8,882 nucleotides of DNA from Candidatus Methanocomedens sp. (GTDB lineage: Archaea > Halobacteriota > Methanosarcinia > Methanosarcinales > Methanocomedenaceae), in the NCBI GenBank assembly GCA_009649835.1, contig PYCK01000007.1:1-8882 (forward strand), given 5' to 3'. Made by a program: the position numbers and the translations under genes. Below are positions 6,546 through 8,882 of the stretch, one piece after another. Each line of letters opens with the position of its first letter. Positions within the stretch are counted from its first letter, which is position 1. The notes beneath the pieces were generated by a model, which saw only the letters and a list, made by a program, of their open reading frames with translations, searched no databases and was not told where the DNA came from.

Positions 6546-6579
6546 CCCCTGTTTCAATAATATTCAACTTCAACAGGGG
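6546..6579. repeat. Perfect 8-bp inverted repeat in the intergenic region
   Basis: CCCCTGTT at 6546-6553 and AACAGGGG at 6572-6579 are perfect inverted copies around an 18-base AT-rich spacer. It lies between two divergent promoters (6480-6491 and 6745-6760). It could be a stem-loop, an operator, or a remnant of mobile-element end structure. It overlaps the 3' end of the IS110-like relic. It occurs once, so it is not a CRISPR array. Confidence 0.5.
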
Positions 6580-6676
6580 AATCCAGACGTATAATAACAT
6601 CAAACTTACTAACATCTATACCAGCAATTATTGTAAGAAAATCTATAGAACATCCAAGTAGAGGGGATATTGACAA
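6554..6676 (-). pseudogene. Relic resembling an IS110-family transposase N-terminus
   Basis: In one minus-strand frame a 40-codon open stretch encodes I-I-A-G-I-D-V-S-K-F-D-V-I-I followed by about ten residues and a stop. The G-I-D-V-S-K-x-x motif is the hallmark first strand of the DEDD RuvC-like catalytic domain at the start of IS110/IS1111 transposases. No proper start codon lies in front and nothing after the stop resembles the rest of a transposase, so at most the first ~25 codons survive. This is a short match judged by eye and could be chance, but the surrounding gap has no other gene. Confidence 0.42.
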
Positions 6677-6744
6677 CACCGCATCTCAAGTTTATTTGGA
6701 ATTGGACAATTAAAAGTCCCGCCAACGCAATACAACCATTTCTG

Positions 6745-6760
6745 CAAAGTTTTATATATT
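6745..6760 (+). promoter_or_regulatory. BRE/TATA promoter facing the TRAM gene
   Basis: GCAAAGTTTTATATATT is a strong archaeal promoter core. It predicts transcription start near 6783, giving a leader of about 110 bases before the TTG start of the TRAM gene. A second TATA-like run (GTTTATAAT, 6863-6871) closer to the gene could give a nearly leaderless transcript instead. Confidence 0.6.
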
Positions 6761-6895
6761 GAAAGAACATAAGAAGATTTGATTAGAAGCTATTTTATAA
6801 GTGGCACTTGTGACGGTAATTGTTTTACTATTACTATTTCTGTGAATCTGCTTATTAGGATAGTTTATAATTGTAATTTAAGGAAGTGTAATATT

Positions 6896-7102
6896 TTGTT
6901 CGGAAACGTTAAAGAAAGTGCTCCGGTAGAAGCTGGAGAAACATATGAAGTATCGATTGAAGACCTCGCAAGAGAAGGCGACGGTATTGCAAGAATTGAA
7001 GGTTTCGTTATATTTGTACCTGAAACACAGGTCGGCGATGAGATCACTATAAGGATCAATAAGGTAATGCGAAAATTCGCAATTGCAGAGAAAGTAGAAT
7101 AA
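6896..7102 (+). CDS. Small stand-alone TRAM-domain protein
   Basis: 68 residues, essentially a single TRAM domain: an E-x-G-x-x-Y-E-V strand, then the conserved D-L-A-R-E-G-D-G-I-A-R-I-E-G-F-V-I-F-V-P, then G-D-E-I-T-I-R-I-N-K-V. TRAM is a beta-barrel RNA-binding domain; small archaeal stand-alone TRAM proteins bind RNA, and some act as RNA chaperones in the cold. I chose the TTG at 6896-6898 because an AGGAAGTG ribosome binding site lies 7 bases upstream and the resulting start (F-G-N-V-K) matches the length of this family. The open frame continues 39 codons upstream but that part is Cys/Ile-rich, lacks family similarity and overlaps the leader. It is preceded by a strong TATA box and followed by a terminator, so it is probably monocistronic. 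Confidence 0.85.
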   Translation: MFGNVKESAPVEAGETYEVSIEDLAREGDGIARIEGFVIFVPETQVGDEITIRINKVMRKFAIAEKVE

Positions 7103-7135
7103 AATTAAACTGACTGATTCAAGCCAGTTTTAATT

Positions 7136-7187
7136 CCCTGGCATCGGGAACGATGCCCGGGAAAAACCATTTTTAGTATTTTTTTTT
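7136..7187 (+). terminator. Terminator after the TRAM gene
   Basis: A hairpin of GGCATCG/CGATGCC (7140-7157) with a GGAA loop, extended by CCC/GGG across one mismatch, is followed by T5 and then T9 (7179-7187). A smaller AAACTG/CAGTTT hairpin (7107-7130) precedes it directly after the stop codon. Together they form a tandem terminator structure. Confidence 0.7.
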
Positions 7188-7286
7188 ATTATTGGTGTTA
7201 GTTATACTACTAAACCGATTCTTTTCATTTTTTCATTTTCACTTATTGGAATAAAGTAATATCTATTCAATGACTAATATAGGATC

Positions 7287-7583
7287 GTGACCGAAGAACT
7301 GGAAGTTATCCTTGTTAAGAAACTTGAATACAAGCGTGTTGACTGCACCTGTGGGGTTGCTGTGATGTCTACTGACCCTACGCCCGATATAAGCAAAGCA
7401 ATTAAAAATGCTGCAAGGGAGTTCGGTGCAAGGTTCAGTATACTGGATACTACTGTGCATCCGGATGCAGTGTTGAGGTATCATATAAAGGAATTGCCCG
7501 CGGTTATAATTGAAGAGAAGAGTTACCCTGCCGATGGGGGGGTTGTGAGGAAAGTCCTGGGTGAACTTTCCGGGCAGGTATGA
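7287..7583 (+). CDS. Thioredoxin-fold-like small protein with a C-x-C motif
   Basis: 98 residues from a GTG start. The second half looks like the end of a thioredoxin fold: a helix (about 35-47), a strand F-S-I-L-D-T-T, a helix, then the K-E-L-P-A-V-I-I strand with the cis-Pro position, an E-E-K-x-Y-P turn and a C-terminal helix. C20-T-C22 lies just before the first predicted strand of this fold, not in the usual C-x2-C position, so canonical disulfide reductase activity is uncertain. A metal-binding or peroxiredoxin-partner role is equally possible. The start is weakly supported: the ribosome binding site is poor, and a six-codon ORF (ATG at 7270) runs into and overlaps the GTG. It converges on the tRNA-Glu gene 84 bases downstream. 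Confidence 0.6.
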   Translation: MTEELEVILVKKLEYKRVDCTCGVAVMSTDPTPDISKAIKNAAREFGARFSILDTTVHPDAVLRYHIKELPAVIIEEKSYPADGGVVRKVLGELSGQV

Positions 7584-7666
7584 AATTTGCTAAAATTGAT
7601 ACTTCCAGGCTTTTATCAGAAGTCATGACAGTAGAGTTGGCAGATTGTAATTATAAAAGTAAAATA

Positions 7667-7741
7667 TGCTCCGGCCGGGATTTGAACCCGAGTTTTCGGC
7701 TCGAAAGGCCGGAATGATTGACCGGACTACACTACCGGAGC
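7667..7741 (-). tRNA. tRNA-Glu (anticodon TTC)
   Basis: A 75-nt cloverleaf: acceptor GCTCCGG/CCGGAGC, discriminator A, D arm with the GTGT start typical of archaeal Glu/Asp tRNAs, anticodon loop C-T-T-T-C-G-A, and T arm TCGGG..CCCGG-like with the G-T-T-C-A-A-A loop. CCA is not encoded. It lies 29 bases after tRNA-Gln on the same strand, so the two are probably cotranscribed; T-rich DNA follows. The outer anticodon-stem pair is C27 opposite A43, where relatives usually have U-A. Confidence 0.93.
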
Positions 7742-7770
7742 ACGATGATGTTTTGCAAATGATTGGATAA

Positions 7771-7877
7771 TAGTCCCGGGCGGATTCGAACCGCCGTCGC
7801 GGGCTGTCCTCATCCTCGACTCACAAAGAGTCTCGGGTTCCAAAGGCCTGCAGGATTGACCTCTACCCTACGGGACT
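7771..7877 (-). tRNA. tRNA-Gln (anticodon TTG) with a 34-nt intron
   Basis: Exon 1 is 7840-7877, the intron 7806-7839, and exon 2 7771-7805; the mature tRNA is 73 nt with acceptor AGTCCCG/CGGGACT and discriminator A. CCA is not encoded. The anticodon loop is C-T-T-T-G-G-A. The intron follows position 37, the canonical archaeal site. A bulge-helix-bulge is visible: 3-nt bulges GG^A and AC^A flank a 4-bp helix between loop residues 32-35 and GAGG near the intron end. The intron core is a perfect GACTC/GAGTC hairpin with a TTTGT loop. The anticodon stem has A28 opposite C42. Confidence 0.92.
7806..7839 (-). other. Archaeal tRNA intron in tRNA-Gln
   Basis: This 34-nt insert lies between positions 37 and 38 of tRNA-Gln. 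The exon-intron junctions fall after the second base of each 3-base bulge, as expected for the archaeal splicing endonuclease. It folds into a 5-bp GACTC/GAGTC stem plus partly paired flanks of 11 bases on each side. Confidence 0.85.
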
Positions 7878-7985
7878 GCAGAGTATCCTAATAGCGCATT
7901 AAAGTACTTATTCTTTATTGTCGTTACAGGGGGAGATCCCTGACCAGGGCTGGAATTATGCACACAGAAGAGCCGTTACAACAAA

Positions 7986-7995
7986 ACCTTTATGT
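7986..7995 (+). promoter_or_regulatory. Possible TATA box for tRNA-His
   Basis: AAAACCTTTATGT is a fair archaeal TATA-like match about 50 bases before the mature tRNA-His. It would give a pre-tRNA with a ~25-base 5' leader for RNase P. Confidence 0.3.
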
Positions 7996-8042
7996 CATTT
8001 CAATGCATCCATAGGCAACAGTCTCCCTACCAAACATTTTGT

Positions 8043-8117
8043 GCCCGGGTGGGGTAGGGGTTATCCTATAGGACTGTGGATCCTTCGACTCGGGTTCGAT
8101 TCCCGACCCGGGCCCCA
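8043..8117 (+). tRNA. tRNA-His (anticodon GTG), CCA encoded
   Basis: Cloverleaf with acceptor GCCCGGG/CCCGGGC, D stem GGGT, anticodon loop C-T-G-T-G-G-A, T arm TCGGG/CCCGA with TTCGATT loop, and the discriminator C73 typical of tRNA-His. CCA (8115-8117) is encoded, unlike the two neighbouring tRNAs. The base before position 1 is T, not G, so the G-1 identity base would have to be added after transcription. The outer anticodon-stem pair is T27 opposite T43. Confidence 0.92.
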
Positions 8118-8204
8118 TATTATTTTCCAGTCCAATCCATCCTTAAAAGAAAAGTACAGCTATTAGAACGAGAAAGGTGGGACAAAATATACTTTATGTA
8201 CGGT

Positions 8205-8238
8205 AAAAAAAAGATGCTGTGACCGGAATTACCGGTCA
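8205..8238 (-). terminator. Terminator of rps6e
   Basis: A perfect 7-bp stem TGACCGG/CCGGTCA (8220-8238) with a 5-base loop. On the minus strand it is followed 7 bases later by T8 (8205-8212) and preceded by T7 (8241-8247), so two U tracts bracket the hairpin downstream of the S6e gene. Confidence 0.65.
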
Positions 8239-8303
8239 TTAAAAAAAGTTATTTTACGTCCAGGTTATTCTTCAGTCGCTTCCTCAACGTTTTTGGCAGC
8301 TTC

Positions 8304-8732
8304 TTAAGCTACTTCTTCCGTTGACTCTTCGTTTGTCCCCTCTTCCCCGGCCCCGCCGCCAAGCAATTCATCGATGGACTTGCTGCCGTATTCCTCTACG
8401 ACCATGTTGATCTGGCTGATATCAGATGAGATCTCTTCGCCCCCCATGGTCTTTCGGCGTCTCATACCTTTAACAAGCGACTTGAAACCTACTCCACCAG
8501 TCACAAGTATCTTTCGCCTGGGTGAACCGGGAAGACCACTGCGCATGGGAAAACCGCCCTTATCAGTCCCGCCCTTTATTTTCAGGGAATAACCCGAAAG
8601 ACCTACAGCGTCCCCGCTTACTACATCACCTATACTTTTACCAATAAAACTATTAGCATGACTGCCAGAAACCTCTACCTGGTGTGCCAATCCTGTATTT
8701 TTGTCTGAAACTATGATTCGGAAATCTGCCAT
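8304..8732 (-). CDS. rps6e: Ribosomal protein S6e
   Basis: 142 residues, a small-subunit ribosomal protein found in archaea and eukaryotes. Family landmarks: the N-terminal strand M-A-D-F-R-I-I-V-S-D, the I-G-D-V-V-S-G-D block, the K-I-K-G-G-T-D-K-x-G-F-P-M-R loop, the L-P-G-S-P-R-R-K-I-L segment, and R-R-R-K-T-M-G-G. The core of about 125 residues matches archaeal S6e, with an acidic Gly/Glu-rich tail. The ATG has a clear AAAGGAGAT ribosome binding site 7 bases upstream. The frame stops at TAA 8304-8306 but continues with 12 further codons of the same acidic/Ala style to a second TAA at 8265-8267, so the present tail may be truncated by a point change. A terminator hairpin follows at 8205-8238. 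The gene appears to stand alone in this window. Confidence 0.95.
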   Translation of the reverse strand: MADFRIIVSDKNTGLAHQVEVSGSHANSFIGKSIGDVVSGDAVGLSGYSLKIKGGTDKGGFPMRSGLPGSPRRKILVTGGVGFKSLVKGMRRRKTMGGEEISSDISQINMVVEEYGSKSIDELLGGGAGEEGTNEESTEEVA

Positions 8733-8862
8733 TCATTATCTCCTTTATGGGATTATTATCATTATTTGAAATCAGATACGTGATCCATATCTGAGGTATA
8801 ACGGACTTAACAGGCTATAAACATATTTAATATTATCGAGGTATGATGAGTTTTATCTCTTA

Positions 8863-8882
8863 ATGGTTGATGTGCACGGCAC
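8863..8882 (+). other. Possible start of a divergent plus-strand gene cut by the window end
   Basis: An ATG at 8863 opens a frame (M-V-D-V-H-G) that runs to the window edge without a stop. A TATA-like run (CATATTTAATATT, 8820-8834) lies upstream and would give a nearly leaderless transcript. GAGGT at 8838-8842 is too far away to serve this ATG well. Only six codons are visible, so no product can be named. Confidence 0.2.

Noticed and set aside
6546..6579. CRISPR repeat, because of GTTTCAAT-like bases
   Set aside because: Only one copy is present and there is no repeat-spacer periodicity or cas gene.
6779..6895. N-terminal extension of the TRAM protein
   Set aside because: The added residues do not match the family, no ribosome binding site precedes the upstream TTG, and it would begin at or before the predicted transcript start.
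7927..7949. CAGGG/CCCTG/CAGGG alternating repeats as a riboswitch-like switch
   Set aside because: Stems of only five pairs in a tRNA-flanking region with no associated gene; likely chance.
7918..8166. 82-codon plus-strand ORF
   Set aside because: It runs straight across the tRNA-His gene, has no ribosome binding site and shows no protein family features.
8838..8882. C/D-box small RNA suggested by ATGATGA
   Set aside because: No D box (CTGA) at proper distance is visible before the window ends.

Overview
The window reads as a chromosomal segment of a euryarchaeon, most likely from the Methanosarcinales/ANME neighbourhood. Reasons: an archaeal/eukaryal-type ribosomal protein S6e, a small archaeal stand-alone TRAM protein, two Cys-rich DUF2769 proteins (a family I associate with Methanosarcina relatives), archaeal TATA boxes, purine-rich ribosome binding sites, and a tRNA-Gln with a bulge-helix-bulge intron. 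The lineage is an inference from gene content.

Positions 1-4697 hold a compact minus-strand operon of three genes. In transcription order they are a rubredoxin-fused thiamine-diphosphate (ThDP) enzyme of the pyruvate oxidase/acetolactate synthase class, a rubredoxin- and zinc-finger-fused FMN glutamate synthase domain protein (4-nt ATGA overlap), and a class I/II PLP aminotransferase (12-nt gap). Two adjacent, unrelated enzymes that each carry an N-terminal rubredoxin suggest electron wiring between 2-oxoacid oxidation and glutamate formation, followed by transamination. This is the strongest candidate for an unusual system here.

Positions 4713-6490 hold a minus-strand group of small genes: a 170-aa protein with a zinc-finger-like head and a strict 19-residue repeat, two DUF2769 proteins, and a three-helix DUF1622 membrane protein. 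Terminator-like hairpins sit in the short gaps before the second DUF2769 gene and before the ThDP enzyme. An inverted pair of CTTTGCG-rich elements lies at 5516-5617.

The 450-base gap 6442-6895 holds the promoter of the 170-aa gene, a perfect 8-bp inverted repeat, a short relic resembling an IS110 transposase N-terminus, and a strong TATA box facing right. Positions 6896-7583 carry two plus-strand genes, the TRAM protein and a thioredoxin-fold protein, separated by a terminator.

Positions 7667-8117 carry three tRNA genes: Gln (with a 34-nt intron) and Glu on the minus strand, His on the plus strand. Each has one non-Watson-Crick pair in the anticodon stem. The right end carries rps6e on the minus strand, whose frame continues with a coding-like acidic tail after its stop codon.
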